From: Crocodylus rhombifer
Lineage: Eukaryota > Chordata > Crocodylia > Crocodylidae
Length of the DNA stretch: 64,000 bases
Assembly (NCBI GenBank): GCA_038503035.1
Contig: JAVSML010020824.1
Coordinates: forward strand, 60,599 to 124,598
Reading direction: 5' to 3'
Shown: one piece after another, positions 1 to 11,608 of the stretch
How the letters are laid out: each line of letters starts with the position of its first letter
Position numbering within the stretch: position 1 is the first letter of the stretch
Translations under genes and position numbers: made by a program
The notes under the pieces: generated by a model
The model's input: only the letters and a program-made list of their open reading frames with translations
Told to the model about the DNA's origin: nothing
The model's database searches: none

Positions 1-858
1 GTGGCAGCTTCATGGACAGCTGCTTTAAGAGCTGGTGAAACTCCAGCTTGTGCAGCTCCTTCTCCACTCCAGCCTGCCTAAGAGGTAAGTTCCCGGTGGT
101 GTGGGCGTCCCTGTTCCCTTCTTCAGAAGGGTCTGCCTCCGGTGCTTCTGACCCCCGTGGATGTCTCCCACTGCCACACTAACTGTTTTAAGTAAATATT
201 GTATTCCTCACAAAGTAGCAGTGATATACTGTGGGGCACACAAGCAAATAGCTTACAATCTTCACATCGTTTCTAGGTTTTGCGGTCATCTGTCCTTGGA
301 CAAAAAGCACAATGTCCACTTATGCTTGAAGAAGGTTCTACTGGGGTGCATTGTGGCAACTTGTAATTTAGGGCACTGTGAGCGGGTGGGGCCTAGGAGC
401 AGCCGTGAACTCCCTAGCGCCCCCCTACCGTCACGTTAGGGTGGACTCAGCACCCTCAGAATCTCGCCCGCCACGACTTTGCTGTTTAATAGGTTAAATG
501 GGAGGCTGCCTTTGTTCCCCTAGTGAACGGTAAGTGTGTTCTTGCCCCCACTCCAAATGGGGCGCCTCTGTGCACCCCTCCCTTAAAGGGGAGGTTTGGA
601 GGCACGCATACCCTTTAGCACGCCCCAAGCCTCGCAGCTGTTCTGTGGGATGTTGTGCAGTCCCTCGCCCCTCTGGTGCTCTCTCTCCTGGCACCCTGGG
701 CTCATTGCCTGCCTGGCGCCCCCTGGGCCGGGCTCCTACCCACCGGCCTGTTACCGGCGCCCCGGGCCTGTCTCTCTGCTGTCGCCCCCTCTGGGGCCTC
801 GCCCACCCTGGGGCCTATACTGTGCCTCTCACGCTTCGCCCCCTCTAGGGCACCTGCC

Positions 859-1195
859 ACGCTCTCTGTGGCAGTTGCCCAGCCTCTGGGCCTGCGTTGC
901 GCTCTCTCTCTCTGCCCGGCTGGGGCCTTGCCCTCTCTGGGGCCCATGCTGCGCTCTCTGCAGCGGTTGCCCAGCCTCTGGGCTTATATCACGCTCTTGG
1001 GGCTCAGGTGGCTGTAGCCGTGCCTGACCCCTTGACCTTTCTCTGGGTCTTTTGCCTTCTGGGCAAACACCGTGCCTCTCCGGCGCCAACTTTGGGGCTC
1101 AGGTAGCCGTAGCCACGCCTGGCCCCTTGACTTTTCTCTGGGTCTTTTGCCTTCTGGGCACACCACGCCTCTCTCTGGCACAACCCGTGCCTCTC
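859..1195 (+). repeat. Tandem duplications of ~95 bp in the GC-rich block
   Basis: Two adjacent pairs are visible. GTTGCCCAGCCTCTGGGC occurs near 874 and 966 with similar flanks. CCTTCTGGGC, preceded by a CTCTGGGTCTTTTG context, occurs near 1056 and 1150. Spacing is about 93-96 bp in both pairs, suggesting successive duplication of one unit. Confidence 0.75.
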
Positions 1196-1513
1196 CAGTG
1201 CAACTGTAGTGCCCTGCTGGCACTGTGCCCTTACTGGGGACCCCCAAGCTGCTGGGGAGCTCCCCTGAGGCCTCCTCGCTCCCCTACAGCCTCACCCAGT
1301 CCTCTGGTGTAACTATAACCAAGATGCCAGCCACCTGGCTTCAACATAAAACACAGAGCCTCCAGCTCATAACATAAACACTGAGAACCCCCCCCAGGGC
1401 CTCCAACCATACCTCTCATCAAGGTGCTCTCCTCCCCGGCATCATCACAGCCAGTCAGCACCACAATGCTGCCACTACCAATTCAGGCCACTCAGCTCAG
1501 CCGCAGAGCTCGA

Positions 1514-1587
<74 letters not shown>
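1514..1587 (+). repeat. (GCTCCT)n hexanucleotide microsatellite, about 12 units
   Basis: Uninterrupted GCTCCT repeats over 74 bp. The array is open in all frames, encoding Ala-Pro on one strand and Arg-Ser or Gly-Ala on the other, which explains the overlapping low-complexity open frames here. Confidence 0.97.
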
Positions 1588-1760
1588 CAGAAGAGAACCA
1601 CTCCTCAGGCTCCAGCCTGGGCTGTTTATAAAGGCCCGGCCCTGCCCCCTTCTGGCCACCTGACCCTCCTGGTTGCCCTGGCAACTGGCACCTGAGCTGC
1701 CTGGTTGATTGGCAGCTCGGTTCCTTTTGCTACCATGGCACAAGACACCTTGGTGCTCCT

Positions 1761-4700
1761 GTGACAGGCAGTCATACCAGACTTGATGGACTTAGATTAT
1801 GTGTACCCATCATTCTTTGTTTTATTTGTCTGTCAATCAACTGTTCCCCAAGTTCCCGGAAAAAAAAAAAAAGCACCGTCTTCTTAACTGTGATCTTTGC
1901 TTCTACTTTGCGTTGTGACCTACCCAAATTATGAGGTTGGCAATGGCAGCCACATCAGCATATGGAAAAATAGTTTCATTGGCCACCTGTTGATTTTCCA
2001 TCTGCAGGTAGTCATGCGAACTAAGTGGTCAAGTTTGATGGCTGGCTTTCTTTGCTGTCCACGCACTGACAGGTCATGGTGCATGCTTGACAGCAACAGC
2101 ACAACTTTGGACTTCTTTGGAACATAGGAAACTAGGGTGAGTTCCCCATCAAAAGCAAAGCAGAGTGGAGGATGGCTGTTCATTAGCTACAATGGATACC
2201 TAAAGTGGACATGAATGAAGTGTGAATGAATGCTGATCTTTCAGATGCATCCACCCGAAGTGGCCAAATAGGTCTAGGCCTGTCATTTATACAGAAATTG
2301 CAAGTTTCTCAAATGCGTTAAATGGGCTTGGGGTAAGTTGTTACCTCATGGAAAAACACACTTGGGGTAAAGTTACCCTGGGCAGTTTTTCTTCCACAAA
2401 GAACAAACCATTCATGTAAGCTGGCTGTTCTTTGGGGATATCGTGCACTGCAGTGCCAGTGACAATGTCCTAAAAATAATTTTTTTTTTAGAATTAATTA
2501 ACTTTAAGATACTGCACAAAATATTCCCATGGGGTAATCTCCTACCCCAGATGCATATATGAAGGTTAACTGATGTAGTTATTTAGTGTTAAAACTGATG
2601 GGAATAGGAATTAGCAAACAGTCTTGAGTAATTGATGAGTAGATTTTTGTAAGGCTGCAATAAAGCCATGATAGGTCTTTTATAGACTTGTGCTTTTTTT
2701 TATATTTAATTATGTATTTTATCCTCCTGTCTTTCTCTGGTATTATCCTGAGACTTCAGTTTAGTTCTGCTTTCCTGATCCTCTGCTTCTTTTAGTCTAC
2801 TCTACTTATGGGACTCCCCAGGTGTGTTTCTGCAAGTGTTTATATGCCAAATGCTACATAGTGTTATTTTAAACAATAATCAGCTTCTCAGAATGAACCA
2901 TGTCACAGACACTTCTGTGTGTGCATGAAGGTCAATAGACTTGTCAAATTCTCTATTGTAAATCCTGTCACTAAATCAATTGATTTTAATTAAAAAAGTG
3001 CTCCTCTTCAGAAGAAATGTATTCTCTTATGTAGACATGATCCAGTGCCCCAATTCAAGAAAAATTCCTGTGACTAATGTTGGACTTCCACTGATGATTA
3101 ATCTTAGGTAATGTACTTTTCATTTTTAACATGTTTATCGTTTAGTGAAGGATATTTTTATTGATAAAACACTCTCAGTGTAGCCTAGCTTGGTGTAAAA
3201 GGGATACCAGAGAGAGCCAGTAGTAGAAAACTCTACTAGGGAGCGAAACCAACAGGAGACAACTATTCTCCTTTATGCACCTATCTATTTCTTTCCCCAG
3301 CACCTCTCCCCTCCAAAATGCATGGAATTTGCCAACATGATGGCTAGAAACAAGACAGGATTTTTCACTCATTGCCATAATTCCCTAAGGGTTATATTCT
3401 TAGATGACTTACTGGTAATGACTTAGTGTACCGTCTGGAAGATAAGCTGACATAATTCATTGCAGGCAGGTCATTCATCCTCTGAGATAACCAGCAACTA
3501 TATGCCATAGGGAGCAGGAGATAAAGATACTATACATCAGCAGCAGTAGTTCAAGGTTTCAACCTCTCCACCTCCTTCTGTGACCCAGCAGTTCTTTGCA
3601 GTTAATTATTCACCCATTTCCCTTCTTCAGAAATAACTGTACTGGCAGCAGTGGGCTGAAGCGAATTCATTCTCGGATTTGGCTTTGCTTTTCAATACAG
3701 TGGTAGTGTATCTTCATCTGAAAGCATGCATCTTTTGAATAGCTAAGATACTTCATCTGTGCTTTCATGCCTCTTTTTAAAAGTTATCAAATATTACTTC
3801 AGCTTTTGGCGTTCTTGTATTGCGTCTTTTGCTCATCCACTGTTTGAAGCCCAGGAATTAGGAAGGGAAAGCAGGGAATTTAATAACATTAATAGTTTTG
3901 AAATTAAAACCAATATTTAGTTTCATGCAAAGGGCTACTTTTATTCCTCTCTCCTTGGAAATTTTCAGTTTGGGTGCCTGGGAAGGCTTGTATGGATACC
4001 ATTTGTGTGCATAACATTCTTGTTTTAAATAGAAACCCAAAGATCAATGAGTATGTTTTGATTCACGTATTTGGTTATTGATAATACTTTTAACCTTCAT
4101 CTGAGGATTACATGGCTTTCAGTGTCAGTATCTATATTTTAAAATTCCAAAAGTTTTAGAAAAGCGTGCTGTTCGTAGTTAACAAGTATCAGGATCAAAT
4201 ACGGACATGACCCCTTCTCTAACCCAACCTCCCTGAAAGTTACAATTGTTAAATTGAAGTAAACCTTGAGATAACCCATACCCAGGAACCGACAATAACT
4301 GATTGGCTCAGCAGGTGCTTTGTGATGACTGAGCTTTAATTAACTATTTTTCCCTCTTGTCTATGCATAGAACAACACAAAAAACTCAGGAAAGCCAGGT
4401 CTTTCTGTTGATCACTGGAGATTGCCACAGCAATACACAATTTGTGGTATCACTTTTATATACAAAAGAGGTTCCACAGGGTTTTTTCTTGCTGCTGCTG
4501 GTGTTTTTTCCCCAAATTGTGTGGGCTATTTTGCCTTGACTCAGCAGCTCTGAAGAGTACATACTGTACCGCTGTAACTGACAGTCAGGATTGAGAAGTC
4601 AAGTGACAGTGATGATAAAAGTAAATATCTTGTATTCTCAGAAGTGATTGGGAGGAGATGGAAGAAGCAGTATCCCATTCTGCTTTTGTTTAAGTCTCTC

Positions 4701-5479
4701 TTTGCACTGGTACTAATCTGTAACCTTCAGAGCTCTAGTTCTCAAGCGAAACATTAAATAACTGCAGATGAGAAATGAAAAATGTTTTCAATTTCAGTTA
4801 ATGCTTTTCATTAGTAAAAAGCAAACAAACAAAACCCATACCTGTTCTGTTTACATTAACGAAGACATTGTTGTTCAAATATCTCTGATAAGAATTCTTG
4901 TTACAAGCAAATTCAAGGGGTCCGGTCCCCATCAGCAGCTGCTGTAGCACAGACAGAGAACGTCTGAGGCATAAGAGGAGAATGCAAGTCTCAGGGACTC
5001 GATCTAAAGTAGCATATTGTAGATGTATTTTCATGCCATTCTGTATGTGAAACAAAGCTCGTCTGTATTGAGACTTGGTAGCAGGCTTCTCAGATTCAAA
5101 ACTTTTTAAGCATCAGATTTGTACTTCTAAGGTTAGTTCTCAATGAATTTAAATATATTAAGTTTCAAGTTTGGTATCAATGAGGAAGAATTGTCAGAAT
5201 TACAAGGTTTTAGCTGTTTTCGTTTTATTTGCCATTTTTCATTGAATGTTGTCCCTCGTGCAAAATTCTAGTAAAATTCATGTTCATTTACAGCTTACTG
5301 TCAATTTTGTATACAGTGTTTTGTTTTTTGGGTTTTTTTTAAATACAAAAAAGGGATGCTAACTAATGCACTTATTATTTATCATCTTGTAATTCTTTGC
5401 CACTCTGTCATTTATAGTAAGGCACTTGCATGTCAGGATTTGTTTAAAATAAAGGTTTTTGGCTGTTTCATTTAGGAGC
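1761..5479. other. Intronic DNA without recognisable gene or repeat
   Basis: AT-rich sequence with short homopolymer runs and no open frame above about 85 codons that looks real. I see no tRNA, LINE frame or inverted-terminal structure in it. Confidence 0.6.
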
Positions 5480-6130
5480 CTCCTGTTTTAAGAGTTGTTT
5501 GGCAGAGGTGTTTGAGTGGGAACTTTAGGCAGCTGACCCTCAGCCTCCTGCTTGCCCCTGCCAGCAGGGGCCTCCCAGGTGCCCCCATCCTGACTAGGCC
5601 AGAGTGCAGCAGCTGCAGCAGCTCCAACTTATGTGGTCGGTGGCAGAGCAAGTCTAGCCCCAGCACAGGCTGGAGGGAGGAGGGGGACCCTGCAAGCCCC
5701 TGGTGCCACCAGTCCAGCAACGCAGCTCCCTGCTGCCCCCCAAGGGCCCCTGTGTCCCCTTCCTCCACCCCATTTCCCTGCTAGAAGGGCAGGCACTTCC
5801 CTCTTGCCCCTGTGCCCTGGTGCAACCCCAATGCCTAGACACCATTCCCCGGCACAGACAAGCACCTGGCCCCCTTCACACCCATCCCCTCCAGCCCGCC
5901 TTCCCCCACTGACAGTCCTGAAGCCCTGGCCCTCCAACCTCCACTCCCCATAGACTTACCAGCATGCAGATTCTGGGACTGCAGGTGCATGTGATGCCCC
6001 TGCCTCCAATTGCCCTCCTCCACTACAAAATCCCTGATGTTTGTTCAGATTTTAGAAAACCCTGCCGGATGGACATGGGAAGGCTCAAAAGAGGACGTGT
6101 TCGGGAAAACTCAGACATATCATAACCCTA
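5480..6130 (-). mobile_element. GC-rich hAT-like non-autonomous DNA transposon
   Basis: The right end reads, on the minus strand, TAGGGTTATGATATGTCTG and continues with CCTCTTTTGAGCCTTCCCATG-type sequence, resembling TAGGGTTACCATA-ended hAT elements common in turtles and crocodilians (recalled pattern). The interior is rich in CCCC and GCAGCAGCTGCAG. The left end near 5480 is approximate; no clear matching terminal repeat was found there. Confidence 0.55.
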
Positions 6131-7634
6131 ATAACATATAAGTCATCTGTCTTGTGCACAGTTCAGCTGATTATGTAGTTGCTCTTAGTATATTTCAGTC
6201 ACTTTTTGGCTTACAAAATCCTAGAAAATTAGGGAATGTGGCCAACATGGCATACTGGAGACAAGTAAAGTTCAAGGTAAGAGAGGAGAAGAGAATAGTT
6301 TCCGGTGTGAATAGTAAAAAATATGCAAGATGAGCATGTTTATAGCATAGTACCTAGAATGAGGGTTATTAAAACAAGCTTGAAGGAGCAAACCAGATTG
6401 TCTAAAAATAAGTGAAAGTCTTTTCTACAAGTACTATCTATAATCCGTTGAGAGAGCCTTGTAGAGTGATTTCAAAGGTGCACTAGTTAACACACAATAC
6501 CTCAGAGTTTGCTATATCTACTCTTGCAAGAAAAATGGATAAGCTAGGCATGATGACGGGTTTTTCAGTTGCTAATACAAAGGAACAGTATTAAGACTAC
6601 TTATTAGTAGTCTGCCTTTTATTTTGCCAATTTGTTATCTGATCATTAGTGTAAGATGATCTTGTACTGCAAATACAGGAAAGGACAGAGATTTTATTTT
6701 TTTTTATTTATTTATTTTGACATCCCTGAAGTTAAAATCCTAGTGGAAGGTTGTGTCTTGCTCCTTTGCTGGTGAACTATGCTCTGCTTTGATCTTGTGT
6801 TTGTCTCTTGCATGTATGTGTGCACACATGCACGCACACACCTGCAAATCCACACACACTTACCAGGTAAAAAAGGAAGCAACACCTGCCTCTAAAAGGG
6901 TGGCATGGCAGCTGTGCTTTGTATTACCCTCTGTGCTCCTCCAAGGCATTATGTTTGGATGAGTCACAATATCTCCCAGAGCTCTCACGGAGGTAGTGGT
7001 CTTTTTCCCCACCAGGAACTGTACCTTTAAGGTGTGAGCAAAGGTTCAAATGCAACGCCATATTAAGGTAGTCCTTTGAACATTCTTTGTTGTTGTAGTC
7101 CTTTAATATTGTTCCTGGCATACAGGTCCTTTTATGGTAGGCTACTAAAGCTAACTACTTTAGAGAAGAGAAATAATAGATTTCCTGAGATTCTGGGTTA
7201 GATATGGAGGATGATGTAATAAAGATTGAGTGAGGGTTCTGTATCCTATGGATCTGGGAACACAGTAACCTTTCAAATGTCTGACTTGCATGATAGGGCA
7301 ACTCTAAGAAGATTGGTGAGTGTTGTTTTTCATGAATTGAGCCCCAGTATAGAGGTAAAATCTAAAGGCAAAATTGTATCTCTTGGGAACTACCGTCAGC
7401 TCAATGTTTGTTAAGATTTGAGATACAGCTCCCAGGAGGTGCATATTAAGATGATCAATGAACTTCTGCTTTGCTTTTAGTATCATATTTTATTTTACAT
7501 AGAATGTGACATGTTTCCATTTGCAAATACTTTAATATCTATATTTCATAAACATTTTATCATATTTGTATAGATGTTTAAATTAGCATGAGTTGCTTAA
7601 AACAAGTGGCATTGAAATGTAGAACCTCCCCTGT
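6131..7634. other. Intronic DNA; short CA-rich microsatellite at 6818-6862
   Basis: Mostly unique AT-rich sequence. Around 6818-6862 there is an imperfect CA-rich run with CACACA tracts. No coding or RNA gene is recognisable. Confidence 0.55.
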
Positions 7635-7760
7635 TCTTGTCTAGTTATTAGAACACTTTGCTGGGAACCAGGAGCTGCCAGGTGAAACCCCATGTGGATG
7701 AGGAGGGCTTGGAGCTTAGGTATCCTGTTCTCTGGGCCAGTGCCCTAACCACCAGGCCTT
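7635..7760 (-). repeat. tRNA-derived SINE relic
   Basis: On the minus strand it begins with GGCCTGGTGGTTAGGGCAC, which resembles a tRNA-like head with a box-A region (TGGTTAGGGC). A weak box-B-like GGGTTTCACC follows. The end is uncertain. The family name is not assigned. Confidence 0.5.
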
Positions 7761-9282
7761 TGACCTAAAATATACAGAGGTCCTCCTCTTTCATTTTCCT
7801 TCCAGCAGGGACATGCACAGGGCAATCCTGTTCCACCACTGGTGCAGACAGAATCCAAATCATGCCTATGTAATAGCTGTGCATGGCTTCAGCTATTACA
7901 TGTAATTTTCACTTAAGCACATGGAGGTGAAATAGGATTTAGTCCTTAATGCTTATCCCTTAATGTTGTTTACCTCTGAGAAGAAATTGGATATCCTAAA
8001 ATATTTTCCTTCCATTTGAAAAATAAAATATTAAAAAGAATCCAGTATAATATGTATCAGTAGGTTACAACATAGCATGAGGGTATTGTGTTTGGCTCCA
8101 CAGTATTTCAGTTTATAAAATGGGTAGTCAGTTATAATCTGGCTTTTAACTGATCAAGGCAAAGTTTGATGTAGGAAGTAACAAAGACTATGATTTGGGG
8201 AAATATTGAGTCATCTTGTCAAGATCATCCCTTTTCAGGAAAGCACCTAAGTATATGCTTAGATTCAAGCGTGAGTATAAGTTGAACTGTAGAACCTAAA
8301 GCACATTCTTCAAGCTAAGTGTATACCTAAGTGCTTTCTTGAAGAGGCATATTTTCTTGATTCAATGCCAAAGAAAAAGAGAAAGCTCCCTCAAACCACA
8401 CAGAAAATTACAGGATCTTTAATCCCTTTGGGTTTGATTTTTTTCAAAACAGCCTAAGGGAGTTAAGGGCCCAATTCCATTTGCAATTCAATGGACTCCT
8501 TTGAAAGTCTCAACTTCTGCTGAGATATTTGCAAAACTGGTGGGGGCTCATGCAGCATGGTTTCGGTATCACACACCAGCACTTCACTTTGATCAGCCCT
8601 GGTGTCCAGCATGCTGCTTTTCCAGGATTGTTGAAAACGTCTATGTTTTTGTTGTTGTAAATATTTTGTGGACTAGGAACCGCATCAAAATCCCCAGTCT
8701 CCTTTTTAGATGATAACAGACAGTAAAATTTGCCGCCCAAAGAGGGCTACAGAAGTGAGGGAGATGAGCCATCGGACCAGTTAGTTTCTTTCAACTGAAG
8801 GACCTTTTGTAAGCTCATGAGATCCATATTGCTTTTTTAGTTGATAAGTGCCTGACTCAAACCTCCCCTCTGCCCCCCACCCCAAACAAACAAAGTAGGA
8901 AAGTCTGGATCTGGATCTGAACTACGTATCTAGCTCCTATCCTGTTTATAGGCTGAAGTGAAACCTTGGCTGCAAACATGCTGTAACTTCAGGACAGTGA
9001 GTGCTGGTTAGGAAGCTTGGGAACTTGACACATTTAAAGTTTATTTTACGTTTTTATGGCATCAGTAAGAGCAGTGACCCTAACTTCACAATGGGTTCAT
9101 CTTTGCTCACTAATACTAACTTCATCTTCATGTTCCTCAATGTACTGGTGACTGCTGAACACAGTGCCACTGAGGGTGGAAGCAGTGGCCATTTGGAAGG
9201 AATGCTTGTGGAAGAGAAGACTTTGGAATACAATGGGATTACTTTAATTCTGTTTAATATAAATTCCCTCTCTTGGGTGAAA
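7761..9282. other. Intronic DNA; faint ancient repeat near 8230-8300
   Basis: Mostly unique sequence. Near 8245-8275 the words CACCTAAGTATATGCTTAG and GCGTGAGTATAAG recall an ancient amniote repeat end (GCACTTAAGCATGTGCTTA type). This is too short and diverged to classify. No coding evidence. Confidence 0.35.
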
Positions 9283-10117
9283 GTTCTAGGTCCCAGGAGC
9301 CTCCTGGTGGTAAGGGGATGGAGGGAGTTGTAGGGGCTTGTGCACCATGGCTTGTTCTGGGGGGGGTATGGTCCACAGCTGCCCCCATGGCACTCAACAT
9401 GGGGCTGCATGAGGGCCGCTCCATCCAGGCCCATTGGCCCTGGCCCCGACTAGTGTGCTGCTGCTGGCAGGGCAATTCCCAGTGTGGCTGCAGCTGACTG
9501 GGTGCTGCTCTTGTTTGCTTCACCGCCAGTGGGAGCCACCCAGCTGAAGCTTCTCACCTGCCTTCCTGGAGCAGCTCAGTGGGGGCAGGAGTGGGAGGAG
9601 GAGCTGCTGCTGGAGGCAAGGGGAGCAAAGCAGCACCTGGCCAGCTGCAGCTGCATTGAGAATAGCCTTGCCAGATGCTGCGCGTGCTGGCCAGGGCCTG
9701 GGTTGATGGAGCTGTTCTGTTCTTCTCACCTCCAGCTGCAGCTCCTCTTCCTGCTCCTGCCCTTGCCCTTTTCCCTGCCCCTTTCCTGCTACACTGCTCC
9801 GGTCTGGGGGAAGCTTCAACCTGCTCCAGCCCCCAGCTGCCTTCTACCCACTTTGCCTGCCTGCAAGTGGCTGCTCATCATGCTGGGTGGGTGGAGTGGG
9901 AACAGAGCAGTATCTGGCCAGCTGCAGCTTTACTGGGAACAGCCCCATGATGGTAGGGGCCTGGGCTGGCAGAACAGGCAGGAGCGCAGTGTGGGCTGTC
10001 TCAGCAGGAGCTGGTGGGGTTCAGCCACTTGTGGAGTGCTCCAGGGGCAGCTACAGGCTGGATCCAGTCAGTTGGTAGGCTGGATCTGGCCTGCAGGTCA
10101 TATTTTGGGCACCCCTG
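9283..10117 (-). mobile_element. GC-rich hAT-like non-autonomous DNA transposon
   Basis: The right end, read on the minus strand, is CAGGGGTGCCCAAAATATGA followed by CCTGCAGGCCAGATCC, a typical hAT end of the CAGGGGTG class. The interior is GC-rich and repeats a CTGGCCAGCTGCAGCT segment (about 9638 and 9917). The left end is not resolved. The 213-codon open frame at 9484-10125 runs through it and past its end, and is compositional. Confidence 0.6.
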
Positions 10118-10553
10118 TCCTGTAAGCACAGAATAGCTCTTAATATCTATAACAATTAAAAGATATGTGGCCCATGGAGTGCATTTATTTTAGCATCCAT
10201 TAGTACATCTCAGTCCAAACTGAAGGCCATTCTAATCAGGGGCCATGCATGACAGAGCACACTGTATCTCTGAGCTGACTGCTGTATTAAATGTAACTGT
10301 AAGAAGAACAGTCTACCTTTCTGCTGGCGAAAGCTTGATTAGTCCTTCATTCATTTTTATATATGCAAAAACAAATATGGCCAAACTAAATAGTTCAGAT
10401 CTCATCCGCTTGCAATTTTTATTATTTGCTTGAGAACCAGCATCTAGACAAAAATATTTTGCCTCTTCCTTTTAACATATTAAACCACTAGTGGGGGATT
10501 TTCAAAGACACGTAATCTCCATTCACTTTCAATGGGAGTTGAACAGTTGACTA

Positions 10554-11608
10554 TAGGGGTGCACCGATAGTCGATTTTTAAGGAGATATATATTGGTTGA
10601 TACTGATCCAATTTCTGATACAGCTGCAAGCTGCTGGTAGTCTGGTGTGGTGGAAGGGGAGGGAGGAAGGAAGGAGCATGGGGGGGCAGATCAACCTCAC
10701 CCCCCAGTGAGGGAGGAGTAGAGCAGGGGAAGACACTGCCTAGCCAGGCAGAGCAGGGTAGGCACAGAACAGAGCTGCAGCTTGTCCAGGGGCCATGGGG
10801 GGGGGGGGGGGCCCCCGCCTTTTCCCCCCCCGGGGGGGGGGTGGGGGGGGCTTGTGCCCCCTAGATCTGCAGGGGGGGGGGGACAGGATGGAGCTGGGGC
10901 TGCACAGGGCTCTTCTTGGCAGGGGCTGGGCTCAGCGTGCATGGTGGTGGCTCTGGGAGGGGACTCTGGGGGGGGCTGAAGGCTCCCCATATTGCACCTT
11001 AGCCCCCCCCATAGCCTGCTCCCAGTGCCACCGCACACCCCAAGCCCAGCCCCCACCTCCACCCATGCGCTGGGAAGAGCTGGGGCTGTACTGGGCTGGG
11101 AGTGGGCTATGGGGTGGCTGAAGCCCCTCCCAGAGTCCACCCAGAAGAACCCTAGTGCAGCCCTGGCTGCAGTCCACCCACCCTGCGCAGATCTTGAGGG
11201 CATGTGCCCCCCTAGCTCCTGCAGGGGGTGCAGCAGTGGGAGCTCCCCCCCTGCCCACCCAGTGCCCCTCTGGACAAGCTGTGGCTCTGTTCCATGCCCA
11301 CCCTGCCCAGCTGGGCAGCATCTGCCCCTGCCCCACTCCTCCCTCCTTCACTGTGGGGGGGCGTTGATCTGCCCACCCATGCCCCTCCTCCCTCCCCTTT
11401 CACCACACCAGGCTCACCAGCTGTAGGCAGCTCTCCAAGCTGCCAGGCAGGCTGTGTCCTCGCTGCCTGCATGCTGTGCTGCAGTTGCACTTGCACACAG
11501 ATATTTATTGGCCGAAGTACTGGCCACATGGGGCCGATTTCCGATACAGCCAAATTTCTTTATATCAGAGCTGATCCGATATTTGACCGATGTATCGGTA
11601 CACCTCTA
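10554..11608. mobile_element. hAT-type DNA transposon copy with 8-bp target duplication
   Basis: Terminal inverted repeats are TAGGGGTGCACCGATA at 10554 and TATCGGTACACCTCTA ending at 11608. The flanks are GTTGACTA (10546-10553) and GATGACTA (11609-11616), an 8-bp duplication with one mismatch, as expected for hAT. The 1055-bp interior is very GC-rich, with long G and C runs at 10797-10880, and has no transposase frame I recognise. It was therefore mobilised in trans. Confidence 0.85.
10797..10880 (+). repeat. Poly-G / poly-C low-complexity tract
   Basis: Several runs of 8 to about 15 G alternate with short C runs inside the hAT copy. These runs are prone to G-quadruplex formation and to sequencing error, so their exact length should not be trusted. 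Confidence 0.9.

Larger units (their letters stand above)
340..1760. repeat. GC-rich, internally repeated block, possibly an old LTR or other mobile-element copy
   Basis: A sharp rise in GC content against the AT-rich intron, rich in CTCTCT and GGGGCC words. It contains two pairs of ~95-bp tandem duplications and a GCTCCT hexamer array. Near its right side TTTATAAAGGCCC (about 1625-1637) resembles a TATA box followed by a GC-rich leader, as in retroviral-type LTRs. I could not find matching TG...CA ends or a target-site duplication, so the LTR reading is a guess. Long open frames on both strands here are a by-product of base composition. Confidence 0.4.

Noticed and set aside
1..160. Possible exon with donor AGAGGTAAGTTCC near 81-93
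   Set aside because: The donor-like word is good, but there is no acceptor in the window, no coding similarity and no supporting frame.
534..1312. Overlapping open frames up to 143 codons on both strands
   Set aside because: They follow from GC-rich tandem repeats with few stops. No domain, no consistent frame.
1514..1587. Possible CRISPR-like or coding repeat
   Set aside because: It is a simple hexamer microsatellite with no spacers.
9484..10125. 213-codon open frame on the plus strand
   Set aside because: It lies mostly in a GC-rich hAT-like element and crosses its right end. The Leu/Pro/Cys/Trp-rich composition and overlapping frames on both strands mark it as compositional.
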